Source of the DNA: Prevotellaceae bacterium UBA1726
GTDB lineage: Bacteria > Bacteroidota > Bacteroidia > Bacteroidales > Bacteroidaceae
Length of the DNA: 14,295 nt
Reading direction: 5' to 3'
NCBI GenBank assembly: GCA_002316005.1
Contig: DCIM01000071.1
Span: 1-14,295 of the forward strand
The notes beneath the pieces were generated by a model. It did no database searches. It was not told the DNA's origin and worked only from the letters and a program-made list of their open reading frames with translations. Below, piece after piece: positions 4,948 through 12,613 of the stretch. Each line of letters begins with the position of its first letter. Within the stretch, counting starts at the first letter, position 1. Position numbers and translations under genes: made by a program.

Positions 4948-6489
4948 ATGGCAGAGAAACTGCAAAATCACAATAATCCTGAGCTGGATAAAAAAAATAG
5001 TAATACACCTGAGAGCAGGGGGTGGGATATTGTGCGTACTATTAATAAAGGTATGGGTAAAATGTCTTCAGTGGAGGCTAAGGGATTGTCTTCAGTGGAG
5101 GCGAGGAGGATGTTGGCGGAGTATTTTGAGTTGGATGTTAGGCGTCCATCGCGACTTCATTCTGCAATTCTTTCTGTTGCTGTTAGAATGGCCGTCACAT
5201 TTCCGGACTTCCATTTCGTTCCGTTCCTCAACCTCTGGGGCCTTGAAAACCTCCGTCCCGAAGATTCCATATCTCATTTAGAAGATTCCATGTCCCACCT
5301 TGAAGAATCTATGTCTAATGGTGGAAGGGCTATGTCTGGTGAGAGTCTTGATAGACCTGGGAGGCCTGGCGGGCGAGAGATGTCGTTGGTGGAGAGGATG
5401 TCGAGGGCTTATGTGTATTCGCTTTTGTTTCATCCGGACGAGCATCTGGAAACTGACTTGGAAAATGTAATGGCTTCATTCATCTCAAAGATTGGCTATT
5501 CCTTTTCTCAAACTTCTGTAACCCTCCTCGCAACAAGAGTGGCATTGTCCGAATCACACGGCAATAAAATCCAGTATGCATTCCTCATCGCCCCAGACGG
5601 CACCGAATTCATCACCCCCATCCACACCCTCACACAATACACCAACTCCCTCACTCACTGTACATCTCAAACACCCAACAGTACCCTCACTCACTACACA
5701 TATCAAACACCCAACAACACCCTCAATCACTACACAAACTCACTTCCACGCAACAACAGCCTTACCCATAACAACGAGCTTCCACACAACAACGGGCTTT
5801 GTCCGGAGGAGATTCCTGAACGCCTATTCAACTGCCTCCTTCGTACTACCACAAAAGGAACTGTACGCATAGAGGCGGCAATACCGTCTTCTCAACCGGT
5901 CAGTGAGGTGTTCCCATGCACAGCAGGATATGTGGACCACATTGACCGTAGGCATCATCATGTGCATATCTTCGACAATCAGTCACGCCACTTCGTTGCC
6001 TCTCATCATGCCTTACCTTCACCTGTAGGTTCACCATCATCGGTTGCCTCGCAGTCGTCAAGGGGAAATTCTAACAGTGGAGTGGAGGAGATTCTCTCCA
6101 GATGGCCGAAGGAGGGGGACTTCGTTGATTTTGTAATGGTGATACCAAAGGGTAGTAGTTTCAAGAGTGCTATTATTAATAAGGTATATGCGCACGAGAA
6201 TGAGGGTTCGGAGGCTTTCGGTTATCGTAGGGCGAAGGTGACATTCGTGGAAACGGAGAGGAAATACTGTAGTTGGGAGTTGCTTCCATCGGAGGAACCG
6301 ATAATTGAAACAGGAACCACGCAACCATCGTACAGGAAGGGATACATTTCGGCTCAAATACTGCAACAAGCAAACGAAGGCAGGGAGGAGTCACTGCCTA
6401 CAGTTGGAACGGAAATAAGGATTATTGCCTTCTTGAAGCGAGGGAAGGACGGACAGAAACGACCTTTCGTGGCGAAGGTGGAATGGTAA
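4948..6489 (+). CDS. Unrecognised 513-residue cytoplasmic protein with tandem repeats
   Basis: There is no signal peptide or membrane segment. The start is fixed by GGAGGAG five bases upstream and a promoter at 4876. The protein alternates ordinary folded-looking segments with low-complexity inserts. Segments that look folded are about 45-105, 150-225 (YSLLFHPDEHLETDLENVMA...), 285-352 (a beta-rich stretch ending GYVDHIDRRHHHVHIFDNQS) and 380-513 (EGDFVDFVMVIPKGSSFKSA... to the end, which could be one or two small beta-barrels). The inserts are SSVEA twice near 40-52; SHLEDSM/SHLEESM near 110-122; a 12-residue Thr/Asn/His repeat at 229-283; and a Ser-rich run at 355-378. I recognise no family. 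It stands alone between its own promoter and terminator, so no operon hints at its role. Confidence 0.75.
   Translation: MAEKLQNHNNPELDKKNSNTPESRGWDIVRTINKGMGKMSSVEAKGLSSVEARRMLAEYFELDVRRPSRLHSAILSVAVRMAVTFPDFHFVPFLNLWGLENLRPEDSISHLEDSMSHLEESMSNGGRAMSGESLDRPGRPGGREMSLVERMSRAYVYSLLFHPDEHLETDLENVMASFISKIGYSFSQTSVTLLATRVALSESHGNKIQYAFLIAPDGTEFITPIHTLTQYTNSLTHCTSQTPNSTLTHYTYQTPNNTLNHYTNSLPRNNSLTHNNELPHNNGLCPEEIPERLFNCLLRTTTKGTVRIEAAIPSSQPVSEVFPCTAGYVDHIDRRHHHVHIFDNQSRHFVASHHALPSPVGSPSSVASQSSRGNSNSGVEEILSRWPKEGDFVDFVMVIPKGSSFKSAIINKVYAHENEGSEAFGYRRAKVTFVETERKYCSWELLPSEEPIIETGTTQPSYRKGYISAQILQQANEGREESLPTVGTEIRIIAFLKRGKDGQKRPFVAKVEW
5648..5755. repeat. 36-bp minisatellite inside the orphan gene
   Basis: Units start at 5648, 5684 and 5720, each opening CCCTCAnTCACT. 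Units 1 and 2 are close copies and unit 3 is decayed in its second half; more degenerate copies flank it. It encodes a 12-residue repeat of the form L-T-H-Y-T-x-Q-T-P-N-x-T. Only four G occur in the 120 bases 5641-5760. Confidence 0.85.
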
Positions 6490-6493
6490 GAAC

Positions 6494-6516
6494 GCGGCAA
6501 GGCATTGCCTCGCCGC
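6494..6516. repeat. Hairpin repeat of the AGGCwTTGCCTCGC type, copy 2
   Basis: GCGGCaAGGC / GCCTcGCCGC with loop ATT and one internal mismatch, five bases after the orphan gene's stop codon. It is related to the hairpin at 2796-2816 by the shared core around AGGC-TTGCC-TCGC. There is no T-tract. Confidence 0.65.
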
Positions 6517-6586
6517 ACGGGACAACAGCGCGCCACAAGGGACAGACAGAAACAACGACAAACCGTAAGGAGAGACGGACAAAAGG

Positions 6587-6619
6587 AAAAGGGCCTCGGA
6601 AATACCGAGACCCTTTTTA
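6587..6619 (+). terminator. Terminator between orphan gene and glutaminase-like gene
   Basis: AAAAGGGcCTCGG (6587-6599) / CCGAGaCCCTTTT (6605-6617) with one mismatch, loop AAATA, then T. The convergent layout and the A-run on the other side suggest it works in both directions. Confidence 0.88.
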
Positions 6620-6634
6620 TTGGAGCCTGCAAGA

Positions 6635-6703
6635 CCTGCAGATGAATCTGCAGGAACGGTGGCAATTATTGCATGCTTTTTTGCCTGCAGATAAATCAGC
6701 AGG
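6635..6703. repeat. Two tandem CCTGCAGA hairpins, 49 bp apart
   Basis: Hairpin 1 is CCTGCAGA (6635-6642) / TCTGCAGG (6647-6654), perfect, loop TGAA. Hairpin 2 is CCTGCAGA (6684-6691) / TCAGCAGG (6696-6703), one mismatch, loop TAAA. Both are followed by AACnGTG. They lie in the 3' region of the glutaminase-like gene, beyond the shared terminator. Confidence 0.8.
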
Positions 6704-6717
6704 AACAGTGACGGCTC

Positions 6718-9510
6718 TTATTTCACCATAACCTTTTTCACGGAGCCGTCGGAATACTTGATGATGTTGATTCCACGCTCGGCTGTGGTGAGGCGCTGAC
6801 CGTTCATGTTGAAACGAGCAACTTCAACCTTCTGGATTGGCTGGTAGTCGGTTGTAGGAATGCCCAGTTCAACATCAGGCAGTTTGCCTTCGAGTTTCTT
6901 GCGAAGAACAGGAGCCCAAAGACCACCGATTACCGAACGAGCACGGAAACCACGAACGCTCTTTGAGTCGGTCCAATGCCAGTCGGAGAGAGGCCAGCGG
7001 TCAGTAGTCTCGTTAGCCCACTTCCACTCAGGATCCATGAATGCAGCAAAGTCGGCAGCATTCTCGGTCATGGCAGCAGTCCAAGCCACCCAGTCGCTCT
7101 TGCCTGTATTGTCGCGGCTATCGAGAGGCAGACCCCAAGTGTTGATCTTTGTTTTGTAGTAAGCGATGTCAGTAGCGATAACATCGCCTGTGTATTCATC
7201 GTTGAAGATGTTCCAGTTCCAGAGTTTATCCCAAAGCATGTTGTACTTAAGTCCCCAATGGTTAGAGTTCTCGAACTCCATGAAGTACCACTTGCCATCA
7301 GCAGAACGATCCATGTCCACCCAGTAGTGAGCATAATCGTGAGCAATGTTCATGTGCTCGTTGTAAGCATCCTCATCACCACGCATTTTACACAGTTCGG
7401 CATAAGCAGCAATACCCATGATAGCCTTCACGGCAAGGTTGGCGTTGCGCGAAGAATGTCCCTTGAAGTCGTCGGTACAGAGCTGGTTGCCAGGTTCCTT
7501 ACCATTGTTGACAAGATACTTCTTCCATCGAGTGATGACATCCCAATAGTGGTCGATATAGTCCATGTTGCCATCCAGTTTTGCGATGAACGCAGCCAGA
7601 GTGATGATGTTGGCATTCTCCTCGAGAGGCATTGTAGAACCATCGTTAGCATTAGGATTACCATAAACATTTCCGTTAGCGTGAGGATAAGTACCGAGGT
7701 CGTGAGCAGCGAAATCGTAGTTCCAGCGGCCCGACTTCTGATACTTCAGGATTGAAGTGATCATACCTTTTTCCAACTGAGGGTTGTAAGACAGGAACAA
7801 TGGAGCGGAAGGGTAGGTGAGGTCGACGGTGTTGACACAGCCGTTAGAGTTGTTCTCCTTAGAGAAATACATCAAGTCGCCATCCTCATCCTCGAACAGT
7901 TTGTGAGCAGCCAAACAGTGACGATAAGTACCAGAAAGCATCTCAGCATATTTCTTTCCACCAGTGTTGAAACCATCCTCGTAGATGAGCTTATCCATGT
8001 CGCGAGCCACAGCCATGTTGTGCCAATAGTTGTCGCGATACTCCTCGAACGCCTGGAAGATGGTCTTGCCATCACGAGCCCAGTAGCCCTTGTAGTCCTT
8101 ACCCCAGAGACGGATATCCTTCACCTCGTCGTAGCCAATCATCATATAGCTCTTACCCTCGGAAACAGAACCGAAGTCGTGAGTGAGAGCAAGAACAGGA
8201 TACTTGCTGTAGTTTGTAGCGCGGACAGTACCAGTCTTAGGGTTTTCGATATGACCATGCTGAGCAAATTCACTCTCAGAAGTATTGAAATCAGCAAGAG
8301 TCACCTCGCCATTGATTCCAGGGATGTAGATGTAACCCCAATCGATGCTTCGGAGGTCGCCTGCAGTCTTGAGAACAGGTTGACCAGTAGAACCAGCCTC
8401 TACATACTTGATGCCATTCTCCTCGACATACTGGCTACGAGTAGAAACGATGTCGAAGACCGTCATCTCAGGAGTCAGTCCGTAATAGAACTGAACAGAG
8501 TGAGGCTGTCCGTCATTAGAGCGCACACGATAGGTGATGTAGTTGATTGGAGTAGAGATGAGGTCGAGGTCGTTAATGTCCATTGGAGCGGTGAATACAA
8601 CATCGAGGTCGACAGGACCGCAAGTGAAGTTGTAGAATGTGTTGCAAGCAAGTACATCAACATTCTTCTGCAGAGCAGTAACTTCCTCGGTGGTGATGGT
8701 CTTCACATTCTCGTAGATACCGAAGTCGCAGTAAGCACCGCCAGTCTTGTTGTAGCACCAAACGGCAACAGTGTTGTCGCCCTCGTGGAGATACTGAGCC
8801 ACCTCTTCGGCAGAGAGTTCGTATATCTCGTTAGCGCGCCATGTGTAGCCCGTTTCAACGAACTTATGTCCGTTGATATAGAGGTAGAAATAATCGTCGT
8901 GAGAGAATTTGATACAGAAAGACTTCTGAAGGTCGGCAGCTGTGAGAGTCATGTGGCGACGGATATAGAGGCTGTTGCTTGTTCCAGTCTCGAACCATTC
9001 GGTACCGACATTTGTGTGCCAGTCCTCATCGCATTTCTTAGTGTCATTATCATATTTGCCCTTTGGGCAACCGAAGGCACCAGTCATCATTGACCACTCC
9101 TCTGCTTTGTAGTAAGAAGAAGTCTCGTAGTCCTCGTTTACCCATTTCGTACCCGTTCCGTTAGGTTTGGTACCGATATGAGTGAGAGCAGTCCATGATT
9201 GATCAGAAGCCATAGGGAGGAAAGCCTTGCCAGTGACGCAAGTCTCCTGCTTGCCCATCCAACGGTAGACAGTACCGTCGACGCGAAGCAGACCATCCAT
9301 TGGTTTGCGGATATTAGCCCAGTGCTTTGTGTAGCCATCGTTGAGTTTGTCGTAGGGTGACCAGAACGAGATGAAAGGGTCGTTCATGATGAGAGGCACT
9401 GCAGGCAATCGGAGATCGACATTCTTGTAAGGCTCGAAGAATGCGTCATCCTGAGCGAAAGATGCAAGAGAAAGCATCAATGCGACTGAGATAGTTAGAA
9501 ATCTTTTCAT
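6718..9510 (-). CDS. Secreted glutaminase-A-like protein (DUF4964/DUF5127/DUF4965/DUF1793)
   Basis: The 930-residue product has a signal peptide (MKRFLTISVALMLSLASFAQ, cut near residue 19). The domain order follows the fungal glutaminase A-like family: DUF4964 at about 25-86 (PFISFWSPYDKLNDGYTKHW), DUF5127-like at 275-430 (FTAPMDINDLDLISTPINYITYR), DUF4965 at 435-525, and the helical C-terminal glutaminase-like domain at 525-870 (LTYPSAPLFLSYNP, FAAHDLGTYP, MPLEENANIITLAAF). Residues about 130-270 are an insert with HDDYFYLYINGHKF and LHEGDNTVAVWCYNKTGG, which resembles a galactose-binding jelly roll. The last 35 residues carry a short Por/T9SS-like tail (FNMNGQR...KKVMVK). The true substrate in Bacteroidetes is unproven; amide or glycan cleavage are both possible. 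It is divergent from the DUF1680 gene. Confidence 0.88.
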   Translation of the reverse strand: MKRFLTISVALMLSLASFAQDDAFFEPYKNVDLRLPAVPLIMNDPFISFWSPYDKLNDGYTKHWANIRKPMDGLLRVDGTVYRWMGKQETCVTGKAFLPMASDQSWTALTHIGTKPNGTGTKWVNEDYETSSYYKAEEWSMMTGAFGCPKGKYDNDTKKCDEDWHTNVGTEWFETGTSNSLYIRRHMTLTAADLQKSFCIKFSHDDYFYLYINGHKFVETGYTWRANEIYELSAEEVAQYLHEGDNTVAVWCYNKTGGAYCDFGIYENVKTITTEEVTALQKNVDVLACNTFYNFTCGPVDLDVVFTAPMDINDLDLISTPINYITYRVRSNDGQPHSVQFYYGLTPEMTVFDIVSTRSQYVEENGIKYVEAGSTGQPVLKTAGDLRSIDWGYIYIPGINGEVTLADFNTSESEFAQHGHIENPKTGTVRATNYSKYPVLALTHDFGSVSEGKSYMMIGYDEVKDIRLWGKDYKGYWARDGKTIFQAFEEYRDNYWHNMAVARDMDKLIYEDGFNTGGKKYAEMLSGTYRHCLAAHKLFEDEDGDLMYFSKENNSNGCVNTVDLTYPSAPLFLSYNPQLEKGMITSILKYQKSGRWNYDFAAHDLGTYPHANGNVYGNPNANDGSTMPLEENANIITLAAFIAKLDGNMDYIDHYWDVITRWKKYLVNNGKEPGNQLCTDDFKGHSSRNANLAVKAIMGIAAYAELCKMRGDEDAYNEHMNIAHDYAHYWVDMDRSADGKWYFMEFENSNHWGLKYNMLWDKLWNWNIFNDEYTGDVIATDIAYYKTKINTWGLPLDSRDNTGKSDWVAWTAAMTENAADFAAFMDPEWKWANETTDRWPLSDWHWTDSKSVRGFRARSVIGGLWAPVLRKKLEGKLPDVELGIPTTDYQPIQKVEVARFNMNGQRLTTAERGINIIKYSDGSVKKVMVK

Positions 9511-9589
9511 ATTTGTTTTTGGTTTTCTGTTTACGGTTTGATGGTTTGGGCGAAAGAATAAATTCCACCTTATTATATATTAGTCCTTG

Positions 9590-9621
9590 CAAAATTACTG
9601 CTTTTTCGTAGAAAAACCAAA
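9590..9621 (-). promoter_or_regulatory. Promoter for the glutaminase-like gene
   Basis: On the - strand: TTTG (9621-9618), 20 bp, TAATTTTG (9597-9590), an exact consensus match. The expected start near 9583 leaves a leader of about 72 nt. The -33 box lies inside the inverted repeat shared with the divergent promoter. Confidence 0.85.
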
Positions 9622-9642
9622 AAATTAACATTCCTTTTTGGT
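9616..9642. promoter_or_regulatory. Inverted repeat covering both divergent -33 boxes
   Basis: ACCAAAAA (9616-9623) and TTTTTGGT (9635-9642), perfect 8-bp arms with an 11-bp spacer. The left arm holds the -33 box of the - strand promoter and the right arm that of the + strand promoter, so a dimeric regulator bound here would affect both genes. An operator role is inference. Confidence 0.55.
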
Positions 9643-9668
9643 ATTTGCAAACTTTTGTGGTATATTTG
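9637..9668 (+). promoter_or_regulatory. Promoter for the DUF1680/GH127-like gene
   Basis: TTTG (9637-9640), 20 bp, TATATTTG (9661-9668), an exact consensus match. The expected start near 9675 leaves a leader of only about 15 nt, without a Shine-Dalgarno. Confidence 0.85.
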
Positions 9669-9689
9669 CATAGAAAACCAAACCAAAAT

Positions 9690-11870
9690 ATGAAATCACT
9701 TTTTTTATCCGCTGCGTTATTGCTTGGTGGGTTGAGCATGAATGCCCAGACATCAGACAATGTTCAAGTTGTTGACCGCCCTTTTGGTGGTACAAGCACA
9801 AACTACTATGGTAACAAGGCCCCATTGCAGAGTGGTCGTCTGATAAAACTTCCGTTCGGAACGATTCATCCTAAAGGATGGTTGCGCAAATATCTGGAAA
9901 TGCATCGTGATGGTTTGATGGGCCAGTTGGGAACCATCAGTGCCTGGCTTGACAAGAAGGACAACCAGTGGTTGAGCGGTTCCGGCTCGCACGGTTGGGA
10001 AGAAGTTCCATATTGGTTGAAGGGCTATGCCTCGACAGCATATCTGCTCGATGACGCAGAAATGCTCCAGGAAGTTCAGATATGGATTGACGCAGTGAAG
10101 GCAAATACTTCAGGAGGTTTTATTGGTCCGAAGAACTATAGCGGAAGTAATCTTGAGCTCTGGGCCCAGATGATTATGCTCTGGGTTCTGCAAGATTACC
10201 ATGAATATACAGGCGACAACACGATACTGTCGATGCTGAATAATTATTTTAATTGGGAGTCGCGTCGTGATGACGAGGGTTTTCTTGATACCTATTGGGA
10301 GAACTCGCGAGGAGGAGACAATATGTGGAGTGTTATCTGGTATCACAACAGAAAAGGCTACAGTAAATGCGCCGATTTGCTGGAGAAGTTGCATAGAAAC
10401 ACCGCCGATTGGCATCAGGCAAACAATCTGCCAAACTGGCATGGTGTGAACTTTGCACAAGGCTATCGTGAACCCGCAGAGTATTACCTTCTGACAGGCG
10501 ATTCGACAATGCTCGATGCAGCATACAACACATTCAACATCATGCACAACAAATACGGTCAGATGCCAGGAGGAATGTATGCAGCCGACGAGAATGCCCG
10601 TAGTGGATATACAGACCCCCGTCAGGGAGCAGAGATATGTGCAATGGTGGAACACATGGCATCAGACGAGATAATGCTTGCCATAACAGGCGATCCTTTC
10701 TGGGCAGACCATTGCGAGGATGTGGCATTCAACTCGTTCCCGGCATCGTTTACTCCAGATCTGAGAGCGTTGCGTTATCTGGTATGTCCGAATATGGCGA
10801 TCAGTGATGCGAAAAATCATCATCCAAGTATCGACAACTCCGGTCCTTTCACAGCAATGAATCCGTTCTCGAGTCGTTGCTGCCAGCACAATCATGGTCA
10901 GGGATGGCCTTATTTCGCCCAGCATATCGTGATGGCAACCTACGATAACGGTCTTGCGACGACACTCTATGCCCCAGGCGAAGTTGAAGCCTATGTGGCA
11001 GACAGCGTGAAGGTGAAGTTGACAGAAGATACACACTATCCTTTTGAAGGAGAAGTGAATTTTACAGTATCGACAGAGAAGGATGTCGTTTTCCCACTTT
11101 ATTTCCGTGTCCCTTCGTGGGCAGAAGGAACAACCGTTTCGGTGAATGGAACCAAGCTGGTAACAGAAGAATCAGTAGCGGGGAAGTATATCCGTATAGA
11201 AAGAGAATGGAAAGACGGCGATACTGTAGAGCTTTCGATGCCAATGAATAAGAATCTGCGTATCTGGACAGGCAATAAGGGGAGTGTTTCTGTAGATTAT
11301 GGTCCGTTGACACTCTCGCTTAAGATAGACGAGAATTATGTGGAGCGAGACAGTAAGGACACTGCTATTGGTGATTCTCGTTGGCAGGATGGAGCAGACG
11401 CCTCTCTATGGCCTTCGTACGAGATTTTTGCGAACTCCCCTTGGAGCTATGCCCTTGCCCTTACGACAAAGCGCGAACTGTTGCAGTTTGATATCGTAGA
11501 AAAGGGATGGCCAGAAGACGATTTCCCATTCACTCCGGAAAGTGTACCTTTCGAGGTGAAGACTCAAGGTAAGCTTCTTGTTTCTTGGGGATTTGACGAT
11601 ACAGGTTTTACACAGACTCTGCCAAGTGCTACCAGTGGTAAAGGTGGAACAGAAGAGATGACTCTCATCCCTATGGGTGTGGCTCGTTTGCGAATATCAG
11701 CATTCCCTCGATATACCGATCGTGATGCAACTGGTATAGAATCCCTTCAGCAAGAGATTGATAATGCAGATGAGGAGAGCGTATATGACCTTCAAGGCCG
11801 TAGGATCGCAAGTACGAAGGATGTGCAGAATGGCGTTTATATCCGTGGAGGAAAGAAATTCGTGAAATAA
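9690..11870 (+). CDS. Secreted DUF1680/GH127-like glycoside hydrolase (putative beta-L-arabinofuranosidase)
   Basis: I start at ATG 9690, 45 bp inside the longest frame, because it follows the promoter at 9637-9668 and opens with a clean signal peptide (MKSLFLSAALLLGGLSMNAQ). The 726-residue protein has the DUF1680 (alpha/alpha)6 barrel followed by beta domains, as in GH127/GH146. Those enzymes use a zinc-bound cysteine nucleophile; the matching ligands here are Glu315, Cys317 (AEICAMVE), Cys397 and Cys398 (RCCQHNHGQGWP). The residues after the Cys pair differ from the CCPPN of characterised GH127, so the sugar specificity is open. The last 30 residues (VYDLQGRR...GVYIRGGKKFVK) are a Prevotella-type short C-terminal secretion tail. 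It is divergent from the glutaminase-like gene and probably coregulated with it. Confidence 0.88.
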   Translation: MKSLFLSAALLLGGLSMNAQTSDNVQVVDRPFGGTSTNYYGNKAPLQSGRLIKLPFGTIHPKGWLRKYLEMHRDGLMGQLGTISAWLDKKDNQWLSGSGSHGWEEVPYWLKGYASTAYLLDDAEMLQEVQIWIDAVKANTSGGFIGPKNYSGSNLELWAQMIMLWVLQDYHEYTGDNTILSMLNNYFNWESRRDDEGFLDTYWENSRGGDNMWSVIWYHNRKGYSKCADLLEKLHRNTADWHQANNLPNWHGVNFAQGYREPAEYYLLTGDSTMLDAAYNTFNIMHNKYGQMPGGMYAADENARSGYTDPRQGAEICAMVEHMASDEIMLAITGDPFWADHCEDVAFNSFPASFTPDLRALRYLVCPNMAISDAKNHHPSIDNSGPFTAMNPFSSRCCQHNHGQGWPYFAQHIVMATYDNGLATTLYAPGEVEAYVADSVKVKLTEDTHYPFEGEVNFTVSTEKDVVFPLYFRVPSWAEGTTVSVNGTKLVTEESVAGKYIRIEREWKDGDTVELSMPMNKNLRIWTGNKGSVSVDYGPLTLSLKIDENYVERDSKDTAIGDSRWQDGADASLWPSYEIFANSPWSYALALTTKRELLQFDIVEKGWPEDDFPFTPESVPFEVKTQGKLLVSWGFDDTGFTQTLPSATSGKGGTEEMTLIPMGVARLRISAFPRYTDRDATGIESLQQEIDNADEESVYDLQGRRIASTKDVQNGVYIRGGKKFVK

Positions 11871-11904
11871 AGGAGTAGGGGGATCTGCCCTGTTTTTAGG
11901 CAAA

Positions 11905-11931
11905 TCCTAATGCCTCAAAATTCGCGTATTT
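11905..11931. repeat. Dispersed CTAATGCCTCAAAA motif, copy 1
   Basis: A 27-bp stretch containing CTAATGCCTCAAAA and ending CGTATTT. It matches 24 of 27 bases at 13761-13787, and a looser form of its second half recurs at 14065-14083 and 14180-14200. It lies just after the DUF1680 gene. Confidence 0.7.
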
Positions 11932-11966
11932 GAAAACGAACTGGCAGTTGGTCGGAAATATTAAAG

Positions 11967-12006
11967 AAATGGCGAGGTGGAAAAAACGTTCTATCTCGCC
12001 ATTTTT
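11967..12006 (+). terminator. Intrinsic terminator after the DUF1680 gene
   Basis: Perfect 10-bp stem AAATGGCGAG (11967-11976) / CTCGCCATTT (11995-12004), which can be lengthened by four pairs including G:T, then a T run to 12006. It lies between two convergent genes. Confidence 0.85.
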
Positions 12007-12061
12007 GGTATTTGTTACGATCATGGAAAATGACCTCCGAAGTCTTTGTTGTTATTCTTTG

Positions 12062-12511
12062 TCAAAGATTTTGATATTCAGGAATCTCCTCAAGGAATAA
12101 ATATTTTTTACCCTCATAATCCATCTTGCAACAGTAGTGGTTCAGTCCGTTGCTGATGATGAGATAATCAACATGAAGCAGCATGTTGTATACCGTAATC
12201 TGGTCGAAAGTCTTCTGTGTGATGGTGATGGTAGGAGCCTTGTATTCGATAATCATTCGAGGGTGGAGCTGGCGATCGTAGAGAACAGAATCTGCTCTCA
12301 GAGATTTGTCGCCAACCTGCAAAGGAACCTCGTTAGCAAGCAGTTCCTGAGGGTATTTTTTGTGGTTGATAAGGTAGTGGATGAAGTTCTGGCGAACCCA
12401 TTCCTCGGGTGTCAACGCCACATATCTGCGACGAAGAATATCGAAAACCGTAGGTTTCATGGCTGTACCTCCAAGGCGAAGTTCAGCAGGTGGGAGGTTT
12501 AATGGGGGCAT
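12062..12511 (-). CDS. HSDR_N-type PD-(D/E)XK nuclease-fold protein
   Basis: This 149-residue stand-alone protein matches the type I restriction R-subunit N-terminal family (HSDR_N_2). Its nuclease-fold motif is intact: Glu61, Asp74 (LRADSVLYD), Glu89-x-Lys91 (MIIEYKAP), and downstream Gln99/Gln104. The family conserves LTPEEWVRQNFIHYLI near residues 33-48. I keep the start at 12511 because homologues open with an LNLPP sequence; an internal Met18 at 12460 is the alternative. No modification, specificity or helicase gene is nearby, so this is not a restriction system. Its place divergent from holA is common in Bacteroidales, suggesting a housekeeping DNA role that remains unknown. Confidence 0.88.
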   Translation of the reverse strand: MPPLNLPPAELRLGGTAMKPTVFDILRRRYVALTPEEWVRQNFIHYLINHKKYPQELLANEVPLQVGDKSLRADSVLYDRQLHPRMIIEYKAPTITITQKTFDQITVYNMLLHVDYLIISNGLNHYCCKMDYEGKKYLFLEEIPEYQNL

Positions 12512-12528
12512 TTTTCGTAATTATTTTC

Positions 12529-12559
12529 TTTGTTATTCCACCGATATTTCGTAACTTTG
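12529..12559 (+). promoter_or_regulatory. Promoter for holA
   Basis: TTTG (12529-12532), 19 bp, TAACTTTG (12552-12559), an exact consensus match. The start is expected near 12566, giving a leader of about 69 nt. Confidence 0.85.
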
Positions 12560-12582
12560 CATATCACAATACGAATCTGCTG

Positions 12583-12613
12583 CAAAGATACAAAAATTAC
12601 CTGAAACAGCAGA
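12583..12613 (-). promoter_or_regulatory. Promoter for the HSDR_N gene, facing the holA promoter
   Basis: On the - strand: TCTG (12613-12610, one base off TTTG), 19 bp, TATCTTTG (12590-12583, exact). It lies downstream of the holA promoter, so both transcripts begin by running through the opposite promoter. CTTTGCA (12555-12561) and TGCAAAG (12581-12587) form an inverted repeat linking the two -7 boxes. Confidence 0.65.

Noticed and set aside
7903..9093. A 396-residue + strand open frame
   Set aside because: It is fully antisense to the glutaminase-like gene, whose - strand frame has signal peptide, domains and promoter; the long antisense frame follows from its codon use.
9645..9689. Upstream start for the DUF1680 enzyme
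   Set aside because: It would place the start inside the -7 promoter region and bury the signal peptide; ATG 9690 fits both.
12062..12511. A restriction-modification locus
   Set aside because: Only the nuclease-fold domain is present, with no helicase part, methylase or specificity subunit. The holA pairing points to a housekeeping gene.
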